From Echinometra lucunter (lineage: Eukaryota; Echinodermata; Echinoidea; Camarodonta; Echinometridae): a stretch of 64,000 bases of DNA. Each line of letters begins with the position of its first letter. Position 1 is the stretch's first letter. Under the pieces are notes generated by a model. The model made no database searches and was not told where the DNA came from. It saw nothing but the letters and a program-made list of their open reading frames with translations. Below, one piece after another: positions 48,670 to 61,466 of the stretch. The stretch is from positions 4,220,481 to 4,284,480 of the forward strand of contig CM057162.1 of the NCBI GenBank assembly GCA_029962745.1, written 5' to 3'. The position numbers were made by a program, and so were the translations under genes.

Positions 48670-48775
48670 AGAGGAAACTGGAAAGAGAAAAAGAGGAAAG
48701 GTAGAGAGAAAAAGAAGAGAGGCAGAGAGAGAGAGACAGAGAGAGAGATAGAGAGAGAGAGGGAGGGGGATGGCA
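48670..48775 (+). repeat. GA-rich tract
   Basis: GAGAGAGA and GAGGAAAG-type sequence in robo intron 1. Confidence 0.85.
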
Positions 48776-49538
48776 AGGAAGAATGAGAAGAAAGTTCAAG
48801 GGATCAGAAAAGAGAGAAAGTGTTCAAGAATAGCCCAAAATGAACACGTCTCTAAAAATAAAACTGTGAGTAACTCTCCAGAAATCTACGTAGATGGCAA
48901 TGCCAACAAATTTGGAGTGTGTCTACACAGACATGACAGGTTATATGTAAATTGACCCCGTTGGTAATGAGAAATGTACACATTATTAAAATACCTAAGG
49001 TCCCTTTGGCTTGGGTCATGTTCAGTCAATGCAAACAAGTCGCTCTATATCCCACTTTCTCCCTCTCTCACTCACTTTTCCACTTTTCACCTTCTCTCTC
49101 TCTCCTTGTCTGCTCTTATGATTTATCCTCCTTTCAATTTCTCTTTCTCACCTTCATGCCATCACCTTTTCCACTCTGTCACTTGATATACAACAATGCA
49201 TGGGCCCGTTCCCCCGCCCCCTCCTCTCTCTCAATCTCAATGATCTTTCTCCTTTCAATGACCCCTTTAAAAAGCCCTCCTTTTGCTAATTTACCATTTC
49301 TATATACTCATTTCCTCATTATACTTCCAATAATCAAAGTGGCAGTGTCATGTTCACTTGAAAACATCTCCACAGGTAACACTGAAATTAGTTGGTAAGC
49401 TCAACATTATTACAGTGTTCTCTCCCTTTTTTGAATTAAAACAAAAATCATTTGTTTTAACTCTCGCTCTAATTATCTCTCCCTAGGCCCTCCCTCTCTT
49501 TCTCTCTCTCCCTCCCTCTATCTCCCTCTCTCCCTTTC

Positions 49539-49644
<106 letters not shown>

Positions 49645-50154
49645 GTCCAATCTGTTACAGTCCTGATCAAACAAAGGCCCAGTCTGCTTCATGTCTAGAC
49701 TAATTACAGTTTGGTCAACTTCAAAGTGGGCACTCAAATTAGACCTAAATATTTGCTATTCCAGTTAAAATTTGATTACAGACACACTGATGGGACAGAG
49801 GAGGTTTTCCCAAGCACAGAAATGCTCTGAATGACTTTGTCACTAAGTTTGAAATATGTTACTTTTCTCTGATAGGCAGATGAATTAATTTTGGAGTAAA
49901 TCAATTTCTGACACAAAGTGACAGAAAAGTATTGCTCAATGAAGTATGAGCCACTATACAAACATAAAGTAAGGAAAGGATGGAACATTAATTAGAAATA
50001 CTTAGTTAATGCCTATGGCTTAAAAAAAAAGAAAAAGAAGAAGAAGGTCGGTTAGAAATAAGAAATATCAAAGAAAAGTGAGAAGAAAGATGCATGGACC
50101 TCTGTGTATAAGGAAGTACATAAAAAGAAAATGAATATTGCAAAGAGATAAAGA

Positions 50155-50630
50155 GAGAAAGAGAGAGAGAACAGAGACAATGTAAAAAGAGGCAGGGATA
50201 AGCAGGGAGAGAGATAGAGAGAAAAACAGAGGACAGAGGAAGAGAGAGAGAAGGTGAGAGAGAGAGGAGAAATGGTGGGGAGAGGCAAACAAAAAGAGAC
50301 AGAGGAAAGGAATTTATATATAAATATCTATTGAGAGAAAGAGACAGAGACAATGTAAAAAGTGGCAGGGATAGGCAGGGAGAGAGATAGAGAGAAAGAA
50401 GACAGATGAAGAGAGAGAGAGGGAGAGGTGAGAAAGAAAGAGAGGAACGAGAAATGGTGGGAAAGACAAATGGAAAAAAGAAAGAGGAAGAGAGGGATAT
50501 AACAGAGGGAAGAGGGGAGAAATGGAAGAAATTGAGAAAGAGAGAGAGAGAAAGAGAGAAAGAGAGAGAGAGAAAGAGAGAGAGAAAGAGAGAGGAAAGG
50601 AAGAAGGAGAGGACATGGGGGGGGGGGTGG
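50155..50630 (+). repeat. purine-rich block with 173-bp tandem duplication
   Basis: AGAGACAATGTAAAAAGAGG at 50173 and AGAGACAATGTAAAAAGTGG at 50346 start two units that continue in parallel (CAGGGATAAGCAGGGAGAGA / CAGGGATAGGCAGGGAGAGA, then GAGAAATGGTGGG / GAGAAATGGTGGG). A run of 11 G closes the block. Confidence 0.85.
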
Positions 50631-51084
50631 ATGCTGCTGGTGCCAGTGGCAGTAGACACAAGGACACACAACCTTGCTCTCTGTTTTACCAATCACTTTT
50701 CTCTGGATATCAATTTACTATTAATAATCAAAACCTGATTGATTCAGAAGGCTGAGAATCAAGCAGAAGCTCATAAACGAAATGAATATCTATGCTTCCA
50801 AAACTAATTTTATCCAGCTATGCCGCCGTGCATATACAAATGATTTAACTCCATGGCAAAGACAAAGACTAATCTCTATTCTTCCTGCTTACCAAGTCAA
50901 AAAATTTGCAGAAACAGATCTATAAATCAATACCAATGGATTTCAGCTATCAAAGCTTAAAAAGATTTGCCTTACATCAATTCCTATTACAGTAGAATTT
51001 CATCCAGCTACAATATACTGTGCTATATTTGAAATTATGAGTCTACTTAATGATTCTTGTTAGCATGCTCATGGAATATTCAAA

Positions 51085-51200
51085 ATAGTAATAATAATAA
51101 TAATAATAATATTCCGTTCTTGTATAGTGCATATCACATTATTGTCTAACGTCTCTATGCGCTTCCAAAGGACTGTGGATATTTTTACCCTGACTTTAGC
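51085..51200 (-). mobile_element. probable retroelement tail, minus orientation, ending in ATT repeats
   Basis: On the minus strand the block reads AAGCGCATAGAGACG, then a short AT-rich stretch and GGAATATTATTATTATTATT. The AAGCGCATAGAGA piece is the same as in the LINE 3' end at 58753-58765, which supports a related CR1/L2-like tail or a SINE sharing it. Confidence 0.5.
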
Positions 51201-52458
51201 CCAGCAGCCTTTTACAGCGCACAAGCCTTTGCAAGGAATTAATTCCTGCCAAAAGATACCAATGCAGTTTTTTACAGCCGTTTTTTTTTTTCTTTCACCA
51301 TGTTTCAATGATTTCTTACTGATCATTTGATTATGAGCATTGATGAGCACATATGCTGAAGTATACATACAAATCATTACGCTTGTATCATCAATGCGAG
51401 GTAATTCTAGCAAACTGTGCGTCAGGTCTCCTAGAAACTCTATTGATTTTTCTCCATTTTTATTTGCTGTTATGAAAATTTGTCAAAAGCAGAAACGACA
51501 AAAAGGCAGTGGTGATTTCACCTGCGCTCTCCTAGAAAAGGTGTAAATCCCTGCAATAATTTTGGAAATGTAAAAATAACATAAACGAGCATGGATGCCG
51601 AAGACATAATGGCAAGGGATAATAATGATATCTGGGTTGCTGTGATTGATTGTTATGCAGTAGTCAATTGCCATGCCATAGGCTGAATACATTAGCAGGA
51701 ATTGGAATGGTTTTGAGTCTAGTTACTTCAAGAAAAAGTATTGTCTATATTAAGAAAAAGGTATTATCTACTTGTTTGCTTGCTTGCTAGGTGCCTCGTC
51801 TGTTCCAGACATCGGCAATCAAGGCTTTCCATCTACTTCTATATCTGGTTAGAAGTATTATCTACAGGGTTGAATAAATCAGTTCATCCCCCCTAAATTG
51901 GCAACATTTTTCCCTCCTGAAATATACGAATGATTTCACAATTTGTACAGTAACGTAATGCATCAAAGAGATATGTCAGGAAAGATAAGGACCTTGAGTA
52001 AATATGGCTCTGAATTACCAATTTGAATATTTGAACAGATAGTAGTGATCTACAATTAGAAATAAAAGATAGTTGCACCTCCACATGCCCTATATTCCAA
52101 AATCCACAGTATATTGCTGCACTAATTGAAAATGAAACAGGACTGACCAAATCTGAAAAAAAAAGTGTCCCTGCCAAGTTTTTCATTGATATTGGTGGAC
52201 TGGTTGCGAGAAATATGCCATAGTATTCATAATTTCAAGTCAACCAAATACCAGCAACAGTTTTGAAGCAGTGTCTGGCAACAAACCTCAACATTATTCA
52301 CAAAATGAATAAGAAGGAAGGAATATTACATTCAGTGGGATAGAAAAAGAAATAATTGCGATAGCACCATGTCGCTTGCATTCATGTAATCTGTTCATAT
52401 TGCAAATGCTTGAGGTAATATGGAAGCACCTATGCATAGAGGGTGCAGTTATACTCAC

Positions 52459-52519
52459 CTAATGCAATTAGAAGAAAAGTATATATCCAGAATGACTTTG
52501 GTTTCCTTTTGAAAGCCAT
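52459..52519 (-). CDS. robo: Roundabout receptor, exon 1: start codon and signal peptide
   Basis: This exon encodes residues 1-20 of a Robo receptor and one base of codon 21. The start is ATG at 52519-52517 in a strong context (A at -3, G at +4). The n-region is basic (MAFKRKPK) and is followed by a hydrophobic stretch (SFWIYTFLLIAL) that continues into exon 2 as AVGADA, a plausible signal-peptidase site. The donor at 52458 reads GTGAGT in phase 1, which is exactly what exon 2's acceptor needs. Robo proteins are type I membrane receptors for Slit, so a signal peptide is expected here. An in-frame ATG 48 bases upstream (52567) could add 16 residues. I prefer the inner ATG for its context and compact signal peptide. 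Without exon 2 this piece would not be identifiable; the assignment rests on phase, order and strand. Confidence 0.72.
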
Positions 52520-55500
52520 TGTTTTTGAGAATGAGTTATATCCAAGAAATAGTTTCTCCACAAACATCACAGATGAATGATCCTCGTGCTTCAGCGGCAA
52601 GCATACATCTAAAACTCGTTAAATAAATGCCTTAAACATCTTTAAGCAGATATATTGCATGCTTCTTTACATTCCTGCCAGACAATATGTCATCGAACTG
52701 GTTGTCGCTTGGAATAAAACAACAAACTATCCTGGTCCGTGAGCAAAAATTTTCACTGATTGATGGAGGTGAAATTCCTTCTACAATGTGTACAACTTTT
52801 TACAGAAATGTGATCACAAGTTGTCCCAACAAGGTTCATCTCCAGAGTTTTCCTCGAGACATAATTCTTCAGCCAGCTAGCAGAGTTCCAGAACCGAGAT
52901 TCGGTTACTGCTGCATCATCTGGAGTTGCAATTGTAGCGGTGTATTGACAGACAAGGGCAAGTCAATTGGCCGAAACGTTCTAGAGTGCCGCCAGGCTGA
53001 GAGTTCACCACGTAGGCAAGTCGGAGGTCCTTGTGTTGGTAAACGTATACCTGTAAGGGTATGAGGGCGACGAGTGAAGCCCGATTTGGAAGGTGGGGAT
53101 AGGAACGTGCTCCTAAGCCCAGTGGAGGAATCCCTCGCAGATGCTAAGGTGCTTGGGTAGTTGGAGGGTTAAGGATTTTGAGAGTCTCCGGAGAGGAAGA
53201 TGATCACTGCACTCTGCCACTCGTTGTGACTTCTGTAACCATCCCCCTTGAGACACCTACTTGCCACTGTTATGGTAATCAGTTCCACTTCCAGATTCAC
53301 TGCTTTTCACCCAACAAAAACCGTGTCCAGCGGAACCTGCCTCCAAAACAGACTCCCCATGAACAGAAACCAAACCAGTGTTGAGTTCCTTCACTCTCCT
53401 CGCTCCTCTTGAACCTAATTTTGCATATATCCGGAGTGTCCAAAGCTTGGTATCATATCAAGATCATTTCACTGTATAATCTTGTATGCATACACATCGC
53501 AAATATGCCCGTAACCGATACGCTGCGGGACGTGGTTTGCACTGTCAAGTACTTTTTGACAGCAATTTGGGGGAGGAAAGAGAAAAATGATGCATGATAT
53601 TGATTCTGTCATGCTATTCCGTCAATCCTGGTTGATGGAGTGTTGCAGCTTTGCTCTGCATATGATCTCTGATCGTCTTGAAAGTGATCGGGCAAAGAGT
53701 ACGAGAGATATTATATCCCAATGTGTCCCTGGTAGAACAGAAGGCATAAGTAGAGTCGACTCAGTGCTGCAGTAATTGAGATGCACGGATGTCAGCACCG
53801 TGTCAGCGTCCTAAGTCTCAAAATAACATTAAATATCCTCAAAAATCCAGAGCATTAGGAAGCTTTAGTTGAACTCCGTGCTCGGTCTCCATGCAACTCC
53901 TCGCTGAGGTAACAAACCACGTCCTGGAGCCAGATTTGAGAGGGTTAATGCCCTGATGGCGGATTCCCAACGATACTTGATGAGCGGTTAGTATCCCTCT
54001 TGACATAGAGATAGATATCGCCGTTAAGCCCTGTCGACTGTTGGTTCAAGCGGTCGTTACCGATTTGCCTCTCCAAATCGTCCCCTCATTAACATTCTTA
54101 TAGAGTCACTTCTTATTTCTGCTCTTCTTCTTCTTCGTCACAGGAATGAGAGAAACTATCTAAAGACCAAATAACTTCGGAATCCAAAGTCCTGGTTTAA
54201 ATGCTTCGCCGGAGACAAAGTGCAGCCTTCTTGGCAATGAAAATAACTGCAGTTGATTTATGTAATCTCTTCTTCATAAATATCTCTTAATGGTGCAATG
54301 TGAATGCTATTCCAGTTTATCGTGTCCCACTTTGAAAGCAGGTTTGTGTTGCACCCAGATCAATATAGTTCTCCCTTGTGACTTGGTAAGTAACCATAGG
54401 TCAGAAGACGCTTCATCATCTGTAGAGCCTCTGCTAATTGATCAATCACAGGTATTTCACAACTGTTTTGACACAGCTCTAAACTTCTTCCATAGCACTC
54501 GGCCAGTTTGGGTACACAAATCACTGTTTAAAATTTTTCCAATTTATTTTGTCCTACAAGTGACCACCTTACTTTCCAGCTCTTTAGTAAATCCTTTTAC
54601 ATTGGACAGGTTTCCCCCCTTAAACAAGCTTCAGTGAATCCAGTCCACATTTAAGTCTTCCTCTTCTCAAATCTAAAGATCAAGAAGGTTACAAAATCCT
54701 CCTTTTCTGTCTGTCTCTGGCAAGAATCTTCCAAAATCTCTTACGAGGCTTCGCACAAAACTTCTTCAGACTCCTCGAAACTTTCCTGGATGACTTCTCC
54801 GTCTTCTCAATGGCTAGCTGTCACTCTAAATCAAATGTAGAACATAATCCCTGAAAAATCCAATGACATGAAAGATGAAGACTTTACAGGAAAGTGTCAC
54901 ACATTTGTCATGAGATGAGAAATGTCTATAGGAATCTTTCCCCCAGTAGCCTCGTTGGAATCTTGGCAAATGACAGCAGTTCATTTAGTTAAATTAAGAT
55001 AAGAGCTGTTACAATAGAAAGAAAAGCTCTCCAGCCCTCCTTAGCTGTCTGAGTATACAATGCAGTATGTATGTGGTAGAGAGTGCAATGAAATGAATGG
55101 ATGTGGAGGGATTTTCACGATGAGCCTCAACGATGAGCTCCTCTCATTTGCCAGGCAGTGTGAGAGCTTGGAAAGTAGAGGAGGCGGACTTTACCAAGCA
55201 CTGTTAGCCACTCACAGCGCAGCATTCGCTTGGTGTGTGCGCTGATCTCCGAAGCGTGTACAGAGCATAAGAGAGAGGGAGAGAGAGAAAAGGGCTCGCA
55301 TCGCTCCAGCGGTGTAGTGCATAATGATGCACTGTTAGTGTGTGATTTGCTGCTTTTCACCTTAGCACTAATCGGAAGCAAACACTCTTGGTTTATCAGT
55401 CTATTTGTAGCTCTGGTGGATTGCAGCGCAATATTTTCCTACTCTTAACACAGGAAGGTTATCTAAAATTACCCTTGCTGTATACGCAGTAAAACCCTTT
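52520..55500 (-). promoter_or_regulatory. robo: candidate 5' UTR and promoter region of robo
   Basis: This 3 kb just upstream of the start codon is mostly unique sequence with few simple repeats, while the flanks at 49-51 kb and 57 kb are repeat-rich. The first 48 bases above the start are open in frame back to an upstream ATG at 52567, and a TAA lies in frame further up. There is no obvious TATA box, initiator or 5' UTR splice site that I can defend. A patch rich in G+C lies at about 53.0-53.2 kb and another at 55.1-55.3 kb. The call rests on position only. Confidence 0.3.
52565..52567 (-). other. robo: alternative in-frame start codon for robo
   Basis: ATG at 52567-52565 is in frame with the robo start and would add 16 residues beginning MFVEKLFLGYN. 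Its context is weaker (G at -3, T at +4). An in-frame TAA lies upstream of it. Whether it is used depends on where the 5' UTR begins. Confidence 0.35.
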
Positions 55501-57530
55501 GATATCCGCTTAGATTGAATGGAATATCATTTCATCCAGCGAGATTATAGCCATCAAATATTCCAAACCTTCTAACATATTGTTTCAATGACACAGAGAA
55601 TGCAGAGAGATTAAAAATGACATTGTATCTCCATCAAACCCAGGTCTCTTTTCCTCGGAAAAAGATTTTTACACCACTAACAAGGATTAGTTTAACCACA
55701 ATACAGAATATCATTGTAGTTCACTTACATGGATATCACTGAATCCAAAAAACAAAACAAAAAATCACAACTGACAACACTAATTTTTTTCTTCTCCAAA
55801 TAGACTCACAAAGATACGTAGATGAGAAATGCTATGTGCAGGTTTGAGTGTAAGTTATGACAGGAATGAAAACAATGTCCGTAACATACATGGATGTACA
55901 TGCTGTACAAGGTGAAATACAAGGTGAATTACATTTTCTAATTAATGTAGTCAGGGTTAAACCTGTTATTATAGTAGGCTTATATGCAGTAGTACATAGT
56001 CAGCATCTCAGTGGCATAGCCATGATTTCTGAAGTGGGGGTGGGGGAAGGGGTTCAGCAAAATTCGTAGCCAGGCTTTAAAATTTTGTCTGATGAGAGCT
56101 GGATGACCATTAGCTTTTGTAAAAAATAATAAAACCTTTTCTTTTTCTCTCAAAGATGATATCTTTATCAGAATTATCAGAACATATGCAAGACAACAAA
56201 CTATATATCATATCCTCTTTGATAAAGTTATTGTAACTTAAAGTGATGATTGATAACTTATTCCCCGGTAGTACTACAAGTTGGAACAGGAGACTGTCTG
56301 GGTTTAAGTGATGATGCTTGCTTGGCTCATTCCTGGCAACTTGTAAGTACACTTGGAGGATCAAATTCTTATATTGTATTATTTGATCATCTTTGTAATA
56401 TTCTCGTTATGTTCTTAGATTTGCCAAATAAAATAATATTTTAGATAAATTTTTTTTTTTTTTTGTTCCTCAAAAAAGCTTACGGAATTTGTATTTACTT
56501 TTAATTTTTAAAATGTATACATATACATTTAGGGTTTAATCAGTGAAAAATATAAAGTGATCAGAATTTCACTCATATCACAAATTTCAGTAAGGCTTTT
56601 CGTTACCCTGCACTGCCTTTCACCCAGCATATTACAGTGGTAACTTCCTTCTCAGGTTTTTTCTTTTTTTTGACCTATACACAGTTCATAATAATGCATA
56701 ACTCTATCTTCCGCTGTATGTCATGTTTTTTTCCTATGCTCCATACATGTAACTCATACAACAGAATTCATATATTTGCAGAATAATGCATATTTTGTCA
56801 GATTTACATGACTCATTGCAGCTCTAAACAACATTTAAGTCATGAAATAGAAAGTTGCATTTCATTGCAGAAATTTAAAAGGGCAGAATATACAATCACA
56901 ACAGAAAACAAACAATTCCTAGCAAATATCAGGACTAAGGTTTCAAGTAAGGTCTGGAGACCGCATACGATCATATCACAGTGAAACGTTGTCTGTTGAT
57001 GTATGGGAACACACCCAAGTTACAATTCTATTAAGGATTCCTCCAACACTATACTATTAGTCAGTTTACACTGCCTCAGGGTGACTTCTATTGTTAAGGA
57101 ATTAGGGGTGCAACCATTGGAGGCATACAGGATGGGTTCAAGCAAAAAGGGAAGCCGAAAGGCTCGGCCAGGCGAAGGAGAACGAGAAGAAAGAATTGGG
57201 TTTGGCGCTGGCTCAGAACGGAGATTTCTATATTCCTTCCACCTCAGATACACCACTGAAAAGAAAGAAAAATATCGGTTTGCCGCCTGTTTCGTTTTTG
57301 AAGGAGAGAAACGGGAGCAGTTGTACTTTGAGGGGGAAAACAAACAAGTGAAGGCTGAAAAGATGGCAAATGTAAGAAGGAAAGAAAAGAGAAAAATAGT
57401 TCAGAGATGAAGACAGTGGAAACAGAGAAATAGGAGACAGATGGATATAACACAAAATGATAAATTGAAAAAAAAGGAAAAATAAAAACGAGGAAAGGGG
57501 AAAAAGGGGAAAATACATACTTATATATGT
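55501..57530. other. no gene seen (upstream of robo)
   Basis: AT-rich sequence. A plus-strand 135-residue frame at 57003-57410 is lysine/glutamate/arginine-rich and runs into a purine tract, so it is not called. Confidence 0.5.
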
Positions 57531-57531
57531 A

Positions 57532-57721
57532 CAGTAAAACCTGTGTATAAAGACTGCCTAAGGGAGACAAGAAATGCAGTCTTTATGAACAGGTGGTCTT
57601 TATGGACAGGTTCCTTCAATATATGTTTCAATGGAAAAAACTATTCAAGGGAAACAAAAATTGTGGTCTTTATAGACAGGTGGTCTTTCTATACAGGTGG
57701 TCGCTAAAGCAGGTTTGACTG
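57532..57721 (+). mobile_element. TA-flanked CAGT MITE (Tc1/mariner-like)
   Basis: TA, then CAGTAAAACCTG at the left and CAGGTTTGACTG, then TA at the right. The interior is several degenerate copies of GGTCTTTATGGACAGGT. It is 190 bp, and the TA target fits Tc1/mariner. Confidence 0.65.
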
Positions 57722-58234
57722 TATATCCAGAAAGAGTGAGGCATGAAGGAGACAAAGTGATACAAGAGAAGAGAGAAAAGGAGTTACAATACTTTCAAGC
57801 TGATGACAAAAAAGAGACAATGAAAAGAAATTGGGAAGAATATAAGGAAATGAAGGTTAAAAGGGGGATCCTTTATCTTCTGTGTATGAAGCTGCAAGAA
57901 GATGCAGCACTTCATCTAATGCCATTAGTGAAACTTATCAACACAATTATATAATATGTCTTTAACTAGCATTCCCTTAAATTGTTAAAATTGAAACATG
58001 AAAGTGAAATTCACATACTGCCAAGGGCACATAACATATCACTGATAACTATCATAGAACAAAATGCATAGTTCTCATAAATGTCACAAACATGTATCTG
58101 AATACTACTAGAATATTTGAAAACATATCAATCTCCTAGGAGACTTTAAATGAATGTCTTCAGAGATTACAAAGCCCATATTCAAAGTGGTTTCTGACTT
58201 ATAAGAAAAATGTTCATAGTATATTTTCAATGAA

Positions 58235-58818
58235 CACATAATGATCACCAAGTTGAGACGCCTTCATTGGTTACCGGTACAGGAAAGAATTGTCTATAAA
58301 CTTCTAATGTTGTGTCACAAGGTCATTACTCATAAGTCACCAACTTACCTATATGATATTATTAGTTCTTATGTACCTGTTAGAAATCTCCGTTCTTCAA
58401 CTAAGAATTTCCTTACTGTTCCTACTACATCTACCCAAACGTATGGCTCTCGTGCTTTTTCAACAGCAGCACCTGTCTTGTGGAATAAGCTTCCTGACCA
58501 ACTCCGAGGGGTTGGAAGCACTGACAGTTTCGGGAGAGCCCTCAAAACTTATTTGTTTTCAAGAATTTAGTGCGTTGTCATGCAGTATTTCAAACTCATA
58601 CATGCTCGTTTTTCTTTGAATGTAAGTTTATAGTACATAGCATAATAATTCATTAATCATTTTCTGTCCTTGTTACTCTCTTTTTGACATACAATGCATA
58701 TTTACTATGATATTCATATTTTGTTTTATGCACTTTTGCATCAATAATTGTAAAGCGCATAGAGAACTATTCCAGTTATTATGCGCTTAATAAGTATTCT
58801 CTATTATTATTATTATTT
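58235..58818 (+). mobile_element. 5'-truncated CR1/L2-like non-LTR retrotransposon (C-terminus of reverse transcriptase ORF plus 3' UTR)
   Basis: A 109-codon frame (58241-58570) carries the conserved tail of CR1/L2-clade LINE polyproteins: RLHWLPVQERIVYKLL, then YLYDIISSYVP and LRSST, then YGSRAFSTAAPVLWNKLP and a final LKTYLFSRI before the TAG stop. After it comes about 250 bases of 3' UTR ending in AAAGCGCATAGAGAACTATT and a TTATTATTATTATT tail, the usual 3' end of such elements. The catalytic RT core and endonuclease are absent, so this is a dead 5'-truncated copy. The reading frame is still open, suggesting a fairly recent insertion or a short time of decay. Clear target-site duplications were not seen. 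Confidence 0.82.
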
Positions 58819-59610
58819 AAGAAACACTGTAAAAATTTCATTCCACCTGAAATATACAAGAATATTGACATTTTAGAAATATTCTCCCACATAATTGATC
58901 TAGAATTGAGTTAATGGTGAGTTATTGATGAACAGTGTTTGCATTCTAAATCGTTTAAAAGGCAATGTAATAAAAAGACCATTAAACTCATCTCTACAGA
59001 CTTTACCAAAACCTTATCCTATTACTGGCACAAAACGTTTGCAATTATGTCACAATAGCATAATTCCATGGGGACACATTAAGCATGAAGGGGGGCTGAT
59101 ACAAAGGAATTACAGTGTTATCTAATCCGGACTGTCAGTCGAATAGAACCTTTGATGAATTGGTCAAAAACCCTTGGACGGTAATTGATCCTATGGTTAC
59201 AGTTGAAAGGACACTCTTCGTCATATTGTCTGAAAAAATGACTCCACTCTCCAGGAATCGCAATACATCACTTAGTGAGGATGCAACCATTTAAAAAGGT
59301 TGAATGACCCAAATATTTAAAGGAATAGCTGAAATATGTCCATTTTCATTTGAAATATACAAAATAAACAACAAAACAAAGGGATAGCATCCCACACACA
59401 GTACATGAGAAGGTAACCTTTCTGGTGTTTCCTACATCCAGAGTTTTCTGAATAAATTCACGCCACAAACTGTCAAATTCTTACCATTTTGAGGATTTTT
59501 GCTTTTCAAGAATATGACAGAAGGACATTTAATACATTTATGCAAAAAAGTGTATAGCATATCCTGTTGCCATGCCACAATATAGAGAGGAAGCTTCATG
59601 CATCAATTTA

Positions 59611-59674
59611 TTAATACTCTCAATCCCATAAGCTTAGTACAGGGACTACCCAGTTACAGTAGCCAATGGGTTAA
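59611..59674 (-). mobile_element. TTAA mini-MITE, copy 5, one end shortened
   Basis: An inverted copy of 64 bp, starting TTAATACTCTCAATCCC and ending AGTAGCCAATGGGTTAA. About 15 bases of one terminal repeat are missing. Confidence 0.6.
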
Positions 59675-60058
59675 CATAAAATTTCCACATGAACATTAAC
59701 TTTCAAAGTATTTCAAAAGTGAATGGAGACGATAAATCATTGTGCGATATAAATTATGCACTACAGGAACAGAGTCTGATTATCATTTTCATATATGGAC
59801 CTCCAATGGACCTTATTTTGACCTACATGTTATATTTTATGGTTTGATCTATTTTACAGTCTTACTTTACTTGTAATACACACATGTCTTATTCATCAAA
59901 GCATAGGGATGTCAGTTCTTGTACATTCAGACCATATCAGCTGAATATTACACCTGTTTCCCCCCTCATATCTCTTTCTTCTTGTCCTCCTAATCTGGAT
60001 GTATTTTCAAACATGAATGATAAACAAGCATGAGAGAACTTAAGACATCTCAGTTTAA

Positions 60059-60092
60059 TGATCTATGTTATCTCCTGATCTATGTTATCTCC
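60059..60092 (+). repeat. 17-bp direct duplication
   Basis: TGATCTATGTTATCTCC twice, adjacent. Confidence 0.9.
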
Positions 60093-60265
60093 TTCGGTGA
60101 CTGCAGAGTGTTTTTCATTCACTGTTTAAGCGCTCGCTTTCCGCTCCGGGATATTGTTCCCATCTTTGCGGGAGAATGACATTCAGTTACGGTTGAGCAA
60201 CAGAACAACAGATCACAAATCCTGAAGCAGTATGTGATGGATAAAGGAGAGTTTGAGATGCTATC

Positions 60266-60406
60266 TGAGGAGCATTTCATCAAGTGTCTTGTTAGTGATT
60301 TTTACTGAAAAAAATTGCTCTCAGCCAATCAGATGCAAGGACTTTAGTAGCTTATAACAGTTGTCAGTAAAAATCATTGACAAGACACTTCATGAAATGC
60401 TCCCCT
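60266..60406 (+). mobile_element. MITE with the GGGCCC-family core but different ends
   Basis: The core (ATTGCTCTCAGCCAATCAGA, TAGTAGCTTATAACAGTTG) matches the GGGCCC family. The ends are GGAGCATTTCATCAAGTGTC and GACACTTCATGAAATGCTCC, a different inverted repeat, so it is a sister family. Confidence 0.68.
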
Positions 60407-61466
60407 GATCACATGAAAACGTTGGGGTAGATAAAATGTAAGGAAGACTTATGACTTTGGAGCAATTTCAAATATTCAAAAGTAGTAGCATAGTGAGATG
60501 ACAATATTTCTTGTAAAAATCTGGTAATGTTTAGTAAAGCATTAATACTTTTACCAAGTCCTTTGGATAGGAGTTTAAATAAGAGCCCCCCCCCCCCTCC
60601 ATCTCATTACCTTAGGGGCATATCAGCAGATACTAGCTTTCAATCAGTCAGTTAAAATATAAATCACAGATTAATATATGACTCTATCCAGTAATCAATC
60701 AAGCAAGCAAGCTATTTCCTGAGAATTGGGAAAAAAAAGAAAAAAGAAATTAAATAAAAACAAACAAACAAACAAAAATCAATGTAAGGAGCAGCACTAC
60801 AAGTTTAACTCCTGTAATCCATTTTACTAGTTATGCTTTACACACCCCATCTTATATTGCCAATAACGACAGAAATTCTCGGTATTTCGCTAGATCAAAA
60901 TTGACATGCACACTTCATATGTACAATCATCCACCGATACCGGCTAACGACGCCTAATTAAGATGCAACAAACGCCTCAGCAAGACGTTTGATTTGAAGA
61001 AAGGAGGATAGAACGCCCACAACCTGGAGCTAAGGTATGTAAATCGTTGTCTGACAAACAGCATTTCATTCAGGCTGCATAGATTTATTAATCATCCCCC
61101 AATCCTGATTGCCTGAGGCTTTTGATTTCATTGCACCAGAGCTCGTAAAGAGGGAGAAAGAGGGGAGTGCTTCCCAAAATGTCGTCGTTTGATCAGGGCA
61201 CCTCAGGCGCATCGACCAAGTTTTACGTCTTGAGCTCTCAACGTCACTCTTACTCAGGATTTCTTTACCTTTCCTCATTTACACCATATAATTTTCTTCA
61301 GCTCTTTAATGCTTTCGAACCATTAACCATTTCCCCCTCAATCCAATTGTAAGAATGCATGTTAATGAGTGTTTTAAGGGAAAGCTTTATTACACTTGTC
61401 TCCAAAATTAATACTCAAGCTCAATCATGCCCTTTCAATGCTCCTTATAAAAGACATAATGAGCCC

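Noticed and set aside
50006..50696. Minus-strand frames up to 228 residues, Ser/Leu-rich
   Set aside because: Same artefact over the 50-kb purine block.
52687..53064. Plus-strand 125-residue frame upstream of robo
   Set aside because: No recognisable domain; lies antisense in the likely robo 5' region and is probably chance.
57003..57410. Plus-strand 135-residue Lys/Glu/Arg-rich frame
   Set aside because: Basic/acidic low complexity grading into a purine tract, no known domain; could only be revived by transcript data.
58353..58619. Second plus-strand frame over the LINE region
   Set aside because: Shadow of the real LINE frame at 58241-58570.
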